Positions 35,828-45,913 of a DNA stretch of 64,000 bases are shown here, one piece after another. How positions within the stretch are numbered: position 1 is the stretch's first letter; each line of letters opens with the position of its first letter. A model generated the notes under the pieces. The model saw nothing but the letters and a program-made list of their open reading frames with translations, made no database searches and was not told the origin of the DNA. The position numbers and the translations under genes are program-made. Location of the stretch: assembly GCF_000294775.2 (NCBI RefSeq), contig NZ_CP015506.1:2207501-2271500 (forward strand). The letters run 5' to 3'. Source of the stretch: Cytobacillus oceanisediminis 2691. GTDB lineage: Bacteria > Bacillota > Bacilli > Bacillales > Cytobacillaceae.

Positions 35828-36025
35828 ATGTGGGTTTGCAGCACACATTTAAAAGAAGCCATGCAAATATTAAAAACTCCTCATATTCGAAAAGCTCCAT
35901 ATGAAATCAAATGCTCACTTTGTGAAAATCAAGCTTTCGCCAAAGTCTATTATACTCACCGCTCATTTAAATTCACTAAACAACTATATTCTTCATTAAA
36001 ACAAAGTGTTTCCCAGGAGGCATAG
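35828..36025 (+). CDS. Small Cys/His protein, possible zinc-binding (65 aa)
   Basis: A 65-residue protein with C4-x2-H7 and C29-x2-C32 (WVCSTHLKEAM; IKCSLCENQ), a possible zinc or iron site. AAGGTGA precedes the ATG. Its stop codon touches the RidA gene, so the two are coupled. Not recognised. Confidence 0.7.
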   Translation: MWVCSTHLKEAMQILKTPHIRKAPYEIKCSLCENQAFAKVYYTHRSFKFTKQLYSSLKQSVSQEA

Positions 36026-36027
36026 TG

Positions 36028-36501
36028 ATGGAAGGGGTAAAAAAGGGAATTGAAGAAAGACTGGAAGAGCTGAATATCCAGCTCCCTGTATTGGCTGATA
36101 TCCGAATGCCTTTCGAACCGGGCGTTATCTCGGGCAATACAGTCTTTTTATCCGGACAAACACCCAGGGTAAATGGCGCGCAAAAATATGCAGGAATTGT
36201 CGGGGAAGATATCTCAATCGAGGAAGCAAAGGATGCAGCAAGAATTTGTACGCTGAATTTGCTGTCAGCCATTAAAGGGATCATTGGAGATTTAAATAAA
36301 GTAAAAAGAATCATCAAAATGGATGGATACGTTGCCTCAACAAGCAGCTTTAAAAATCATCCTATAGTCATTAATGCTGCATCAGATTTGCTTCATGACA
36401 TTTTCGGCAAGGAAAATGGACATGCCCGCAAAGCTGTGGGGCTTGCCTCCCTTCCAGGCGGAGCCCCTGTAGAAATTGAAATGATCGTTGAAATAGAATA
36501 A
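36028..36501 (+). CDS. RidA (YjgF/UK114) family protein
   Basis: A 157-residue protein with FLSGQTPRV near residue 42 and a C-terminal GLASLPGGAPVEIEM, where typical RidA has Arg-containing RxxVxVxxLP. Members deaminate reactive enamines/imines such as 2-aminoacrylate or 2-aminomuconate. AGGAGG lies six bases before the ATG. It ends the cluster, consistent with an imine or enamine intermediate. Confidence 0.85.
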   Translation: MEGVKKGIEERLEELNIQLPVLADIRMPFEPGVISGNTVFLSGQTPRVNGAQKYAGIVGEDISIEEAKDAARICTLNLLSAIKGIIGDLNKVKRIIKMDGYVASTSSFKNHPIVINAASDLLHDIFGKENGHARKAVGLASLPGGAPVEIEMIVEIE

Positions 36502-36515
36502 CTTCCGAACAAGGG

Positions 36516-36540
36516 CTGCTCAGATATTGAGCAGTTTTTC
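36516..36540 (+). terminator. Terminator of the RidA gene
   Basis: CTGCTCA/TGAGCAG hairpin with TTTTTC. The same stem recurs at 44871. Confidence 0.8.
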
Positions 36541-36697
36541 TATTTATTCTCCATAAATAAAATGCTAGCATACTTTCAAAAAGGAGAATGGAGGATGTAA
36601 GCCCAAATAAATTAATGTAAGGGTTTTCATGTTATCCAGCTTTAAATCTGCTATATTTAAATAAATATATAAGATAACCTGAGAATAGGTGATTCAT

Positions 36698-38482
36698 ATG
36701 AAGAGTTTTCTTTCTTCTTTAAAAAAATTCAATACACTGCGAAACCAGATTTTAGCAGTGTTTTTAAGCGTCATGCTGTTTGTCCTGGCATTTGTTTCAC
36801 TCGTTGTCTATGACCAATTAGGCGGCTTTTTCAGGCAAAATGCGGAACGCCAGGTTCAGCAAACCGCTGCAGAAGCCAACGGCAGAATGGAAACGCTTTA
36901 TAAACAGATTGATACTCTGACTAATCAGCTCATGACCAATAGCACTGTTCAGCAAATGCTGCTAAAGATGCTTGAAGGGGAAAGCATGGATTATGGAAAA
37001 TTGGAATCCCTGATAAAAATCATCAATAATACATATGCCTACTCAGATGGAATATCTTCAATTGAACTGTATAATGCAGAAGGCAAAAGGATTTATCCAT
37101 TCGATGGGAAAAATATTTTTAAAGTAATCGATTCAAAGTGGGTGAAGGCCGCTGACAAGGAAAAGGGGAAGCTTGTTTGGACTGGGAAGGATAAGGGAAA
37201 CACCAGCTATTCTGCAGCCATACGGAGAGTCAGTCTTATGGATCGCTGGTTCTCGAATGGCGGTTATCTTGTCGTCCGTATTTCCAACAGTTATTTTCAG
37301 GTTCAGGGCAATAGTGAAGAAAACGGACAAAACGATTATATGATGCTTCTCGATCGCGACTTAACACCCATTACTTATGATTATGGACTCGACATAAAAA
37401 GCATTATCCAGCAAGAGGAAAAATCGATTATGATCCGTGATCAGGAATATATGGCTGTTACTGAAAAGTCAGCTCTGACAGGCTGGACTTTTGTCATCCT
37501 GAAGCCGATGAGTTTTCTGCTGCAGGGCGTTACGAAAGTTCGAGCAGTAATCATTTTAGCAGTTTCCATTGGATTCTTTTTATTTGTCATTTCCTCCATA
37601 GTGCTTGCCACCATGATCACCAGACCGATTAAAAAACTGACTAATACGATGAAAAATGCCAAAATGGATGAATTAAAACTGAATCCTGAGAGTAATTCCT
37701 CACTTGAATTTATTGAATTAAATAACACCTACAATAAAATGGTTGAAAGGACCAACCACTTAATACAGGTTGTTTATGAAAAAGAATTGCTTCGGTCCCG
37801 AACGGAGCTGAAGGCACTGCAGGCCCAAATTGATCCGCATTTTCTTTACAACACTCTAAACGCACTTTACTGGTCCCTGGAGGAGAAAGAGGAAGAGGAA
37901 TTGGCTGAGATTGTCATTTCAATGTCTGAACTTTTCCGATATACAATCGGGAATCGCAGATCTGCTGAATGGGTTACCATACATGATGAACTTGATCATA
38001 TTGAACGGTATATGCGCCTAATGAAAATGCGGCTTGGCGAAAGACTGTTATGGAAAATTGCTGCACCGCCCAAGCTCCTTGGTGTGAAAATACCAAAACT
38101 GATTATACAGCCATTAGTTGAAAATGCTATACAGCATGGAATTGAAAATAAGAGAATACAAGGAACTGTCCTTATCAAATTAGAAGAATCAGCCGGTGGG
38201 GACTCGGTCAAAATCACGGTGCAGGATAACGGCCCGGGGATTGATCAGATAGAGCTTCATCAGTTAAACGAGGAGATAAAAAAAGAGAATGTTTCTTCAT
38301 TTAAAGGGATTGGGATGGCGCTGACAAACGTTAACAAAAGGCTCAGCCTTTATTATGATGCCTATTCCCTTGGCGGTCTTCATCTGGAAAGTGAGTTGGG
38401 TTCAGGCACTAAAGTTGTGTTCGTAATACCTGCGGGGGAGGGAAATAAAGGTGAATACAAAGATAATCTTAATAGTGGATGA
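36698..38482 (+). CDS. Sensor histidine kinase (YesM family)
   Basis: A 594-residue membrane kinase. TM1 spans about residues 15-37, followed by an extracellular Cache-like sensor and TM2 near 283-307. HAMP and the His_kinase domain follow, with phospho-acceptor His381 (IDPHFLYNTLNAL), and a HATPase_c domain (NAIQHG; DNGPGI). The ATG at 36698 follows AGGTGAT. It overlaps the response-regulator gene by 32 bases. YesM-type kinases sense oligosaccharides; the downstream xylosidase suggests xylo-oligosaccharides. Confidence 0.92.
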   Translation: MKSFLSSLKKFNTLRNQILAVFLSVMLFVLAFVSLVVYDQLGGFFRQNAERQVQQTAAEANGRMETLYKQIDTLTNQLMTNSTVQQMLLKMLEGESMDYGKLESLIKIINNTYAYSDGISSIELYNAEGKRIYPFDGKNIFKVIDSKWVKAADKEKGKLVWTGKDKGNTSYSAAIRRVSLMDRWFSNGGYLVVRISNSYFQVQGNSEENGQNDYMMLLDRDLTPITYDYGLDIKSIIQQEEKSIMIRDQEYMAVTEKSALTGWTFVILKPMSFLLQGVTKVRAVIILAVSIGFFLFVISSIVLATMITRPIKKLTNTMKNAKMDELKLNPESNSSLEFIELNNTYNKMVERTNHLIQVVYEKELLRSRTELKALQAQIDPHFLYNTLNALYWSLEEKEEEELAEIVISMSELFRYTIGNRRSAEWVTIHDELDHIERYMRLMKMRLGERLLWKIAAPPKLLGVKIPKLIIQPLVENAIQHGIENKRIQGTVLIKLEESAGGDSVKITVQDNGPGIDQIELHQLNEEIKKENVSSFKGIGMALTNVNKRLSLYYDAYSLGGLHLESELGSGTKVVFVIPAGEGNKGEYKDNLNSG

Positions 38483-39242
38483 TGAAGAGACAACAAGACA
38501 GGGGCTGAAAAAGACACTGGAAGGATGGTCAGCAGGGAGACTTGAGATTCTAAGCGCAGCTGATGGACAGGAAGCTTTAGAGTTATTCCAGAGGACCAGA
38601 GTGAACCTGCTTATTACAGATATATGCATGCCAGAAATGACTGGTTTGGCACTGCTGAAAAACATCAGAAACCAAGGATACAAGCCGGCTGTCATGATAA
38701 TTTCAGGCTATCCTGATTTTGAATATGCCCAGGAAGCCATCCGGCTTGGTGTTCTCAACTATCTGGTCAAACCACTGCGGAAGGAAAGTCTTATAAAGGC
38801 AATTGAAGAAGCCCTTGAAACGGAAGAACATATGGTCAGGGCAGATTATTTGGAAAAAGTCGCAGACCAAGGCCTGCTTGAGCTGGAAGCAAAAAAAGAG
38901 TATGTAAATTCATCTGTCAAACAGGCCATTGCTTATGTGAACGAAAACCTTCCGGGACAAATTTCTCTCAAAGAAGTCGCTGATGCAGTGCATCTGAATG
39001 CCAGTTATTTTAGTGCGATGTTTAAAGAGCAGACCAGCATTACTTTTAGTGAATATTTGACAAGAAAAAGACTGCAATTGGCGAAAAAGCTGCTCATAAC
39101 CACGGATTTGCCAATAGATGAAGTGGCCCGGCAGGCCGGGTATCAAACAGCCAAGTACTTTATTAAACTTTTTAAAGACTCGGAAGGTGTGACCCCAAGC
39201 AAATACCGGAAGCTGACCGAACTTGATGAAACTCCCATCTAA
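38451..39242 (+). CDS. Response regulator with AraC-type HTH (YesN family)
   Basis: A 263-residue protein. Receiver domain residues 1-120 carry phospho-acceptor Asp57 (LLITDICMPEMTG), and the AraC HTH spans 160-258 (LKEVADAVHLNASYFSAMFK). GTG start follows GGAGGG inside the kinase gene. It should activate the ABC transporter/xylosidase genes downstream. Confidence 0.92.
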   Translation: MNTKIILIVDDEETTRQGLKKTLEGWSAGRLEILSAADGQEALELFQRTRVNLLITDICMPEMTGLALLKNIRNQGYKPAVMIISGYPDFEYAQEAIRLGVLNYLVKPLRKESLIKAIEEALETEEHMVRADYLEKVADQGLLELEAKKEYVNSSVKQAIAYVNENLPGQISLKEVADAVHLNASYFSAMFKEQTSITFSEYLTRKRLQLAKKLLITTDLPIDEVARQAGYQTAKYFIKLFKDSEGVTPSKYRKLTELDETPI

Positions 39243-39261
39243 AAATAGTGGAATTTTTCCC

Positions 39262-39291
39262 AATCGCGGTTACCTTACCGCGATTTTTTAG
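39262..39291 (+). terminator. Terminator after the two-component system
   Basis: AATCGCGG/CCGCGATT hairpin followed by TTTTT. Confidence 0.85.
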
Positions 39292-39343
39292 TGGTGTTAT
39301 CATTAGAATTGTTAGAATAATTAAGAAATAGGGGGTTAGGAAA

Positions 39344-40657
39344 ATGCTTAAGAAAGCGCATTCATTAATACTTATTGCAGTGCTGATCCTGGCAGCAGCG
39401 CTCGCAGGATGCAGCGGAAACACCGATACGGCCAGTGGTGAAAACGGTTCCAAAAAAACCATTAAATTCATGCACTTATGGCCGGCAGGAAGCTCCAAGC
39501 AGCAAAATCAGATTGTTACAGATATTATTGAACAATATGAAGCCGAGCATGAAGATGTGAAAATTGAAGTCGAAGTTCTGGAAAATGAACAGTACAAAAA
39601 TAAAATCAAAGTTCTTTCATCTTCTAATGAATTGCCGGATGTAGGGTTTACCTGGGCAGCCGGATATATGACCCCATTTGTGAAAGGCAATCTATTTGCA
39701 GAGCTGGATGATGTACTGAATGATGGTTTGAAGGAATCTTTTGTAAGCGGGACTACGGAAGCCTACGCTCTCGATGGAAAAACCTATGGTTTGCCTCTTG
39801 AGCTGAACATTGCACCTATTTACTACAATAAAGAAATTTTTGAGAAATATGATCTTGATGTACCCCACACTTACAGTGAGTTTGAAAATGCTGTTAAGAC
39901 ATTGACAGACAACGGGGTTGCCCCGATTGCACTTGGAAATAAAGACCGCTGGACAGGATCCTTGTGGTACATGTACCTGGCAGACCGAATTGGAGGGGCT
40001 GAAGTTCTTAATAAAGCCATTGACCGCTCTGGTTCGTTCGAAGATCCGGCACTGGTATCAGCTGCTGAAGAAGTTCAAAACCTTGTCAAAGAGAACGCAT
40101 TTAATAAAGGCTATAATGGACTTTCAAATGACGAAGGAAAGGCTGAGTTCCTGAACGGCAATGCTGCAATGTATCTAATGGGAACCTGGGAGCTCCCTAA
40201 TTTTACGACGAATGAAGAAATTCCGCAGGATTTCAGGGAAAAGGTTGGATTCTTTAAATTCCCGACCGTTGACGGAGGCAAAGGAAATATCGACAGCTGG
40301 GTGGGCGGCCCGGGAGTAGGGTTATTCGTAGCTGAAAATTCAAAGGTTAAAGATGAATCAAAAGAATTTGTAAAGTTCTTTGTTGAAAAATGGGGAGAGC
40401 AATCTGTTGAAAAAGCGGGTGTAATTCCTGCCACGAAGGTTGATACCGGTAAAGTGGATCTTCCGGAACTGTATATTGATGTTTTAAATGAGTTAAATAA
40501 AGCCAGCAGCTTAACCTTATTTGCTGATGTCCAAATGAGTGCTTCGGTTGCAGAAACACATTTAAACCTTATCCAATCACTGTTCGGCAATGAAGTAAAA
40601 CCAGCTGATTATGCCAAACAGCATGAAGAGGCTCTTAAGGCTGAGGAAGGGAATTAA
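39344..40657 (+). CDS. Sugar ABC transporter substrate-binding lipoprotein
   Basis: A 437-residue family 1 binding protein. The lipobox ALAGC places the lipid-bearing Cys at 23. The mature part shows typical features (FMHLWPAGSSKQQNQIV; GNAAMYLMGTWE). It captures an oligosaccharide, probably xylo-oligosaccharides. It is followed by a hairpin and then two permease genes. Confidence 0.92.
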   Translation: MLKKAHSLILIAVLILAAALAGCSGNTDTASGENGSKKTIKFMHLWPAGSSKQQNQIVTDIIEQYEAEHEDVKIEVEVLENEQYKNKIKVLSSSNELPDVGFTWAAGYMTPFVKGNLFAELDDVLNDGLKESFVSGTTEAYALDGKTYGLPLELNIAPIYYNKEIFEKYDLDVPHTYSEFENAVKTLTDNGVAPIALGNKDRWTGSLWYMYLADRIGGAEVLNKAIDRSGSFEDPALVSAAEEVQNLVKENAFNKGYNGLSNDEGKAEFLNGNAAMYLMGTWELPNFTTNEEIPQDFREKVGFFKFPTVDGGKGNIDSWVGGPGVGLFVAENSKVKDESKEFVKFFVEKWGEQSVEKAGVIPATKVDTGKVDLPELYIDVLNELNKASSLTLFADVQMSASVAETHLNLIQSLFGNEVKPADYAKQHEEALKAEEGN

Positions 40658-40671
40658 CAGCCTTCCCGAAA

Positions 40672-40706
40672 AAAGGATATATCTGCTGTTGGGGTATATC
40701 CTTTCT
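40672..40706 (+). terminator. Intra-operon hairpin after the binding-protein gene
   Basis: AAAGGATATATC/GTATATCCTTT stem. The position is typical of partial terminators that raise binding protein over permease levels. Confidence 0.6.
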
Positions 40707-40734
40707 AATTCTAACAGGAAGGAGCTGAAATGAA

Positions 40735-41610
40735 ATGAATAAAGTGCTTTCCAATAAAAAAGTCATCGCACTGTACATCACACCTGCCCTTTTCCTGGTC
40801 CTTGCGCTGATCTATGTGCCGATTATACAGACAGGCTACTTTGGTTTAATGAAATGGAATGGCATTGGAGAAATGGATTTCATCGGCCTAAAGAATTACA
40901 AGGTACTGATGAAAGATGCACTCTTTTGGAAAAGTGCATTGCATTCCTTTTTGCTGGCCCTGTTTTCTGCATTAAGTCTGATCGGCTACTTGTTCATTTC
41001 CATTATCCTCGCCAGTAAAATCAAAGGTGCAGATTTATTAAGGAAGATATACCTGATCCCCATGCTGCTGGCATCAGTCGCAATTGCACAGCTTTGGATG
41101 AAGATATACCACCCTTCAAATGGCATGCTGAACACAGTGTTAGTAGCTATCGGCATTGAAGATCCGCCTGCATGGCTAGCGGATGCCAATCTCGCACTCT
41201 ATGCCATCATTATACCAATTATATGGCAATACGCCGGTTTTTATATTCTCATTTATTATGCAGCATTAAAAAATATTCCTGAATCACTTATTGAAGCAGC
41301 AAGAATTGATGGGGCTTCTCCCTGGCAGATTGCCCTTAAAATAAAGCTCCCTTTGATTATGAATGTAATTAAAGTAACAATTGTTCTAGCAGTCGTAGGC
41401 TCGCTGAAATACTTTGACCTGATCTATGTCATGACCGGAGGCGGTCCGAATGGAGCAAGCGAAGTAATGGCGTCTTATATGTATCAGAAAGCATTTAAGG
41501 GTTTTGACTTTGGATATGCGAGTGCCATCGGATTTTTCCTGCTGGTCATTTGTCTTGTTGTTACTTACATCATCCGCAGATTTACAGCTGCTAATGAAGA
41601 TATCTATTAA
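40735..41610 (+). CDS. Sugar ABC permease (MalF/UgpA type)
   Basis: A 291-residue membrane protein with six helices and the EAA loop (EAARIDGASPWQIALKIKLP). AGGAGC precedes the ATG. It pairs with the permease 18 bases downstream. No ATPase gene is present, so the importer probably uses a shared MsmX-type ATPase encoded elsewhere. Confidence 0.92.
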   Translation: MNKVLSNKKVIALYITPALFLVLALIYVPIIQTGYFGLMKWNGIGEMDFIGLKNYKVLMKDALFWKSALHSFLLALFSALSLIGYLFISIILASKIKGADLLRKIYLIPMLLASVAIAQLWMKIYHPSNGMLNTVLVAIGIEDPPAWLADANLALYAIIIPIIWQYAGFYILIYYAALKNIPESLIEAARIDGASPWQIALKIKLPLIMNVIKVTIVLAVVGSLKYFDLIYVMTGGGPNGASEVMASYMYQKAFKGFDFGYASAIGFFLLVICLVVTYIIRRFTAANEDIY

Positions 41611-41628
41611 TGGAAGGGAGGAAAATGT

Positions 41629-42528
41629 ATGGAAACAGTAAAACCTGATGGCGCCCCACGCATAGGAAATGGACTGGACACAAAGCTTGTCTCAAAACCG
41701 ATTGTGAACCGTTTAGCATATGGCATCATGTATGTGTTCCTGGTTCTTGTCGCCGTGTTTCAGATTTTCCCGATTATCTGGCTATTTCTTTTTTCCCTGA
41801 AAAGCAACCAGGAAGTATTCAATATGTCTCCATTCTCATTGCCGGAAAACCCTAAATGGGAAAATTACGCAAAGGTTTGGACGGAAGGAAACATCAGCCT
41901 CTATTTTATAAATAGTGTAACGTACACCCTTGCAGCTGTCATTCTGACTGTTGTTTTAGCCAGCATGGTTACCTTTGCCATTACGAGAATGCATTGGAAA
42001 GGCAGCAGGCTGGTGCTGGGACTGTTTATGGTCGGTTTAATGATACCGGTCCATTCGACATTGATCCCTTTATTCAGCACTTTTACCAATATCAATCTGA
42101 TTGATAATCCGCTATCCATTATTCTAACTTACACAGCTTTCAACCTTCCAATCACCATTATGATTTTGCTGGGCTTCTATGAAGCTTTGCCAAGGGAGGT
42201 AGAAGAAGCAGCAGTCATGGATGGTGCATCCATCCATCATATTTTCTTTAAAATCACACTGCCTATGACGATGCCGGTAATGGCAACGGCTGCGATTATT
42301 AATATGATTTACAACTGGAATGAATTTGTATTTGTGAATACATTTATCAGTTCGGATAGCTTTAAGACACTTACAGTTGGAATCCAGAATTTCATTGGCC
42401 AGTATACTACGGATTGGGGTGCTATAGGTGCCACACTGGTCATCAGCATCCTGCCAATATTAATTGCCTTTCTGATATTAAGCAATCGCATCGTTGAGGG
42501 AATAGCATCTGGTTCGGTTAAAGGCTAA
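41629..42528 (+). CDS. Sugar ABC permease (MalG/UgpE type)
   Basis: A 299-residue partner permease with six helices and EAA loop (EEAAVMDGASIHHIFFKI). It is part of the same operon, 27 bases ahead of a DUF624 gene. Confidence 0.92.
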   Translation: METVKPDGAPRIGNGLDTKLVSKPIVNRLAYGIMYVFLVLVAVFQIFPIIWLFLFSLKSNQEVFNMSPFSLPENPKWENYAKVWTEGNISLYFINSVTYTLAAVILTVVLASMVTFAITRMHWKGSRLVLGLFMVGLMIPVHSTLIPLFSTFTNINLIDNPLSIILTYTAFNLPITIMILLGFYEALPREVEEAAVMDGASIHHIFFKITLPMTMPVMATAAIINMIYNWNEFVFVNTFISSDSFKTLTVGIQNFIGQYTTDWGAIGATLVISILPILIAFLILSNRIVEGIASGSVKG

Positions 42529-42555
42529 TGATTTGAATCAGAGGAGGTGACAAAC

Positions 42556-43218
42556 ATGCAAAATATGCTGGGCAAGCTATTTACAATATGTGAATGGATC
42601 ATGAAGCTTGCTTATGTTAACTTGCTCTGGCTGTTATTTACGATGGCGGGGCTAATCGTATTTGGCTTCATGCCTGCAACCGTATCCCTCTTCACTATCG
42701 TCCGCAAGTGGCAGATGAAAGAGACAGAAGTGCCTGTTTGGGATACTTTCCTATCAATCTATAAAAAGGAATTTACTAAATCTAATTTGCTTGGTTTCAT
42801 ACTTGTCATCTGCGCGGGGTTCATTCTTTTGGATTTGCATTTTGTAAATGGCTTAGAAGGGGTTCTGCAGCTGATGTTTTTCGTACTGCTGCTTATTATA
42901 TCAGCTCTTTATTTCATTACTCTGATGTATCTTTTTCCGGTTTATGTACATTACGATTTAAGAGTTAGCGAATATATAAAAAATTCATGTTTACTTGGGA
43001 TCCTTAACCTGCATCTTACCCTGATCATAGCAGCCTCTGCCGGATCCATCATTTTTCTGCTTTTGTACAGTCCTGCATTTATTCCCTTCTTTAGCGCTGT
43101 TTCCATTACATGGATTTTGATGTATGGGGGAATGTACAGTTTTAGGAAAATTGAAGCGAGGCAAAAGCACCGGCAGCCTGAACAGTTCAGGCATTCGGGC
43201 TTAAGCAGACATATTTAA
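42556..43218 (+). CDS. YesL-like DUF624 membrane protein
   Basis: A 220-residue protein with about five helices (NLLWLLFTMAGLIVFGFMPA at the start). DUF624 proteins accompany carbohydrate ABC operons in Bacillus and are of unknown role. GAGGAGG precedes ATG 42556; the earlier GTG overlaps that site. Confidence 0.88.
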   Translation: MQNMLGKLFTICEWIMKLAYVNLLWLLFTMAGLIVFGFMPATVSLFTIVRKWQMKETEVPVWDTFLSIYKKEFTKSNLLGFILVICAGFILLDLHFVNGLEGVLQLMFFVLLLIISALYFITLMYLFPVYVHYDLRVSEYIKNSCLLGILNLHLTLIIAASAGSIIFLLLYSPAFIPFFSAVSITWILMYGGMYSFRKIEARQKHRQPEQFRHSGLSRHI

Positions 43219-43246
43219 GGAATAATAAAATGAAAGGTATGGTCAA

Positions 43247-44857
43247 ATGGCACTTATACGCAATCCGATTTTAACAGGATTTAATCCTGATCCGAGCATT
43301 TGCCGGGTGGGAGAAGATTATTATATTGCTGTTTCCACTTTTGAGTGGTTTCCCGGTGTTGGAATCTATCATTCTAAGGATCTGAAAAATTGGCGTCTGG
43401 CTGCAAGGCCATTAAACCGGATAAGCCAGCTGAATATGACAGGAAGTCCGGATTCAGGCGGGATTTGGGCACCTGCTTTATCCTATCACGATGGCCGGTT
43501 CTGGCTTATTTATACGGATGTAAAAGTGGTGGATGGCCAGTGGAAGGATTGCCATAATTACCTTTCAGTATGTGAAAGCGTAGAAGGGGAATGGTCTGAT
43601 CCTGTGTATTTAAATAGTTCAGGCTTTGACCCTTCTATGTTCCATGATGAGGACGGAAAAAAATATTTGGTCAACATGGTGTGGGATCACCGTGCCGGCC
43701 ATCACAACTTTTACGGAATCGCTTTGCAGGAATATGACGTACAGAAGCAAAAGCTGAAAGGGAAAGCGGAGGTCATCTTCAAGGGGACTGATATCAAACT
43801 GACAGAAGCTCCGCATTTGTATAAAATCAATGGTTATTATTATTTGCTGACTGCTGAAGGCGGAACTAAATATGATCATCAGGCCACCATTGCGAGATCA
43901 AAGAACATAAGGGGGCCATATGAAGTACACCCTGAAAATCCGCTCATTTCATCTTTCGGGTCACCGAGGAACCCTCTGCAAAAGGCAGGTCACGCTTCAA
44001 TGGTAAAAACTCACACAGATGAGTGGTTTCTTGTCCATCTTACAGGACGCCCCTTAACAAGAGAGGGTCATCCTTTACTTGACCCGCGCGGTTATTGTCC
44101 TCTTGGAAGGGAGACTGCCATACAAAGGCTGGAATGGAAGAATGACTGGCCTTATGTAACTGGCGGGAACGAGCCTGCCCTTGAAATAGAAGGGCCAAAG
44201 ATTAAGGAAGTAAAGTGGGGAAGAGATTTTCCGGAAAAAGACGATTTTGATAGTGAAACCCTAAACCTGCATTTCCAGAATTTAAGGATTCCGCTCGGTG
44301 AGAATATTGTTTCTTTGAAGGATAACCCTGGCCATCTTCGGTTATATGGGAAAGAAAGCTTAACATCCAAATTTACACAGGCCTTCATAGCGAGAAGATG
44401 GCAGCACTTTTCTTTTACTGCTGAAACAAAGGTGGCATTTGAGCCCGAAACCTTCCAGCAATCTGCCGGTCTCGTTAATTATTATAATACTGAAAACTGG
44501 ACGTCATGCCAGGTCAGCTGGGATGAAGATAAAGGACGAATCCTGGAATTGGTGTCATGCGATAATTTTACTTTCTCCCAGCCGTTAAAAGGGAGTGAAA
44601 TTGAAATCCCGGCAGAAGTGAAATATGTTTACCTTCGTGTAAATGTCCATATCCATGAATATAATTATTCTTATTCATTCGACGGTGAGAACTGGACAGA
44701 ACTTGCAGTTCCTTTCCAATCCCATAAATTATCGGATGATTACATAAAGGGCGGCGGTTTTTTTACAGGTGCATTCGTCGGCATGCAATGTCAGGACACT
44801 TCCGGCCAAAATCAATTTGCCGATTTTGATTACTTTGTTTATAAAGGCGAATCTTAA
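43247..44857 (+). CDS. xynB: GH43 beta-xylosidase
   Basis: A 536-residue cytoplasmic glycosidase. The five-bladed propeller carries catalytic Asp15 ([10 protein letters not shown]), the pKa-modulating Asp128 (GFDPSMF) and the acid Glu187 (TEAPHLYK). The C-terminal beta-sandwich (about 330-536) is the GH43_11 accessory domain. It removes xylose from the non-reducing end of imported xylo-oligosaccharides. The ribosome site is weak (AAAGGTATGG). There is no signal peptide, matching uptake by the upstream transporter. Confidence 0.93.
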   Translation: MALIRNPILTGFNPDPSICRVGEDYYIAVSTFEWFPGVGIYHSKDLKNWRLAARPLNRISQLNMTGSPDSGGIWAPALSYHDGRFWLIYTDVKVVDGQWKDCHNYLSVCESVEGEWSDPVYLNSSGFDPSMFHDEDGKKYLVNMVWDHRAGHHNFYGIALQEYDVQKQKLKGKAEVIFKGTDIKLTEAPHLYKINGYYYLLTAEGGTKYDHQATIARSKNIRGPYEVHPENPLISSFGSPRNPLQKAGHASMVKTHTDEWFLVHLTGRPLTREGHPLLDPRGYCPLGRETAIQRLEWKNDWPYVTGGNEPALEIEGPKIKEVKWGRDFPEKDDFDSETLNLHFQNLRIPLGENIVSLKDNPGHLRLYGKESLTSKFTQAFIARRWQHFSFTAETKVAFEPETFQQSAGLVNYYNTENWTSCQVSWDEDKGRILELVSCDNFTFSQPLKGSEIEIPAEVKYVYLRVNVHIHEYNYSYSFDGENWTELAVPFQSHKLSDDYIKGGGFFTGAFVGMQCQDTSGQNQFADFDYFVYKGES

Positions 44858-44870
44858 TCATAAAATGGGG

Positions 44871-44896
44871 CTGCTCAAGTATTGAGCAGTTTTTTC
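44871..44896 (+). terminator. Terminator of the xylosidase operon
   Basis: CTGCTCA/TGAGCAG hairpin with TTTTTT, nearly identical to the one at 36516. Confidence 0.85.
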
Positions 44897-44968
44897 TATA
44901 TAATAGAGAAAAAGGATTCTATTCACTTTTAACGAATTAATGTACAAAAGAATCGGAGGGAGGATTTT

Positions 44969-45847
44969 ATGCAAACTTTAGAAAAACTTAAGCACAGGGT
45001 TTGGTATCAAACTCCTGTTTCAGAAACTGACCGTCCTATTTTAGGGGCTGTGGTCGGGGATCAAATGACTTTGATGATTGATGCAGGCAATTCTGAAGCA
45101 CATGCTCAATTGTTTTTAAGCGAGCTGGAGAAACTGCGAATACCTTCACCGAGGATGGTGGTCCTGACTCATTGGCACTGGGATCATATTTTCGGCCTGC
45201 CTGCACTGGATATTCCATCTATTGCTTCTAATCTCACCAAAGCTGAAATGGAAAAGCTAATCCCTTACCAATGGACAGATGAGGCATTGGATGAACGTGT
45301 GAAAAGCGGAATCGAAATAGAATTTTGCGCGAGCGCTATTAAGAACGAGTATGGTAATGATCGAAGCATTAAGGTTAAACTTCCAGATATCACTTTTGAG
45401 AATATTCTTGAAATCGATCTTGGCGGTGTGAGCTGCCAACTGCAAAGAGTCGGCGGGGACCATTCTCCAGACTCGGTGGTGGTATATATAAAAGAAGAAA
45501 AAATATTATTTCTCGGCGATGCGATTTACGCGAATCTTTACGCAAGTAAATGGAATTACACAGCAGACTGTGTGCTTCAGCTATTGGATGCACTGGAACA
45601 GTTTGATGCAGATACATATATTTTGTCCCACGGGACGGCCATCTCAAAGGCAGAGTACCAGGTGGAAACGGCCATGCTCAGGAAGGCAGCAAGACTAACA
45701 GAAGAATTCGAAGGACAAATGGAAGAAATGAAGAATGCCTATCAATCCAGTGTCAATCGTGAACTGAATGGCAATGAGCTAGAAACGATACAGTACTTTG
45801 CAAATGGCTATGAACTAAAAGGGCCTTCAACAGGATCAGATATTTAA
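44969..45847 (+). CDS. MBL-fold metallo-hydrolase
   Basis: A 292-residue metallo-beta-lactamase-fold enzyme with zinc motif LTHWHWDHIFG, an HSPDSV motif (third ligand) and FLGDAIY (bridging Asp). A C-terminal helical tail is present. GGAGGGAGG precedes the ATG. The function is not predictable; thioesterase-like or lactonase-like activity is typical. It is monocistronic. Confidence 0.85.
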   Translation: MQTLEKLKHRVWYQTPVSETDRPILGAVVGDQMTLMIDAGNSEAHAQLFLSELEKLRIPSPRMVVLTHWHWDHIFGLPALDIPSIASNLTKAEMEKLIPYQWTDEALDERVKSGIEIEFCASAIKNEYGNDRSIKVKLPDITFENILEIDLGGVSCQLQRVGGDHSPDSVVVYIKEEKILFLGDAIYANLYASKWNYTADCVLQLLDALEQFDADTYILSHGTAISKAEYQVETAMLRKAARLTEEFEGQMEEMKNAYQSSVNRELNGNELETIQYFANGYELKGPSTGSDI

Positions 45848-45913
45848 AGTTCTGCGTGTTTTAAAGGCTATTTTTGTGAAGTCTCCTTCTTTCTAAATAC
45901 CTTCGTTTAATTT

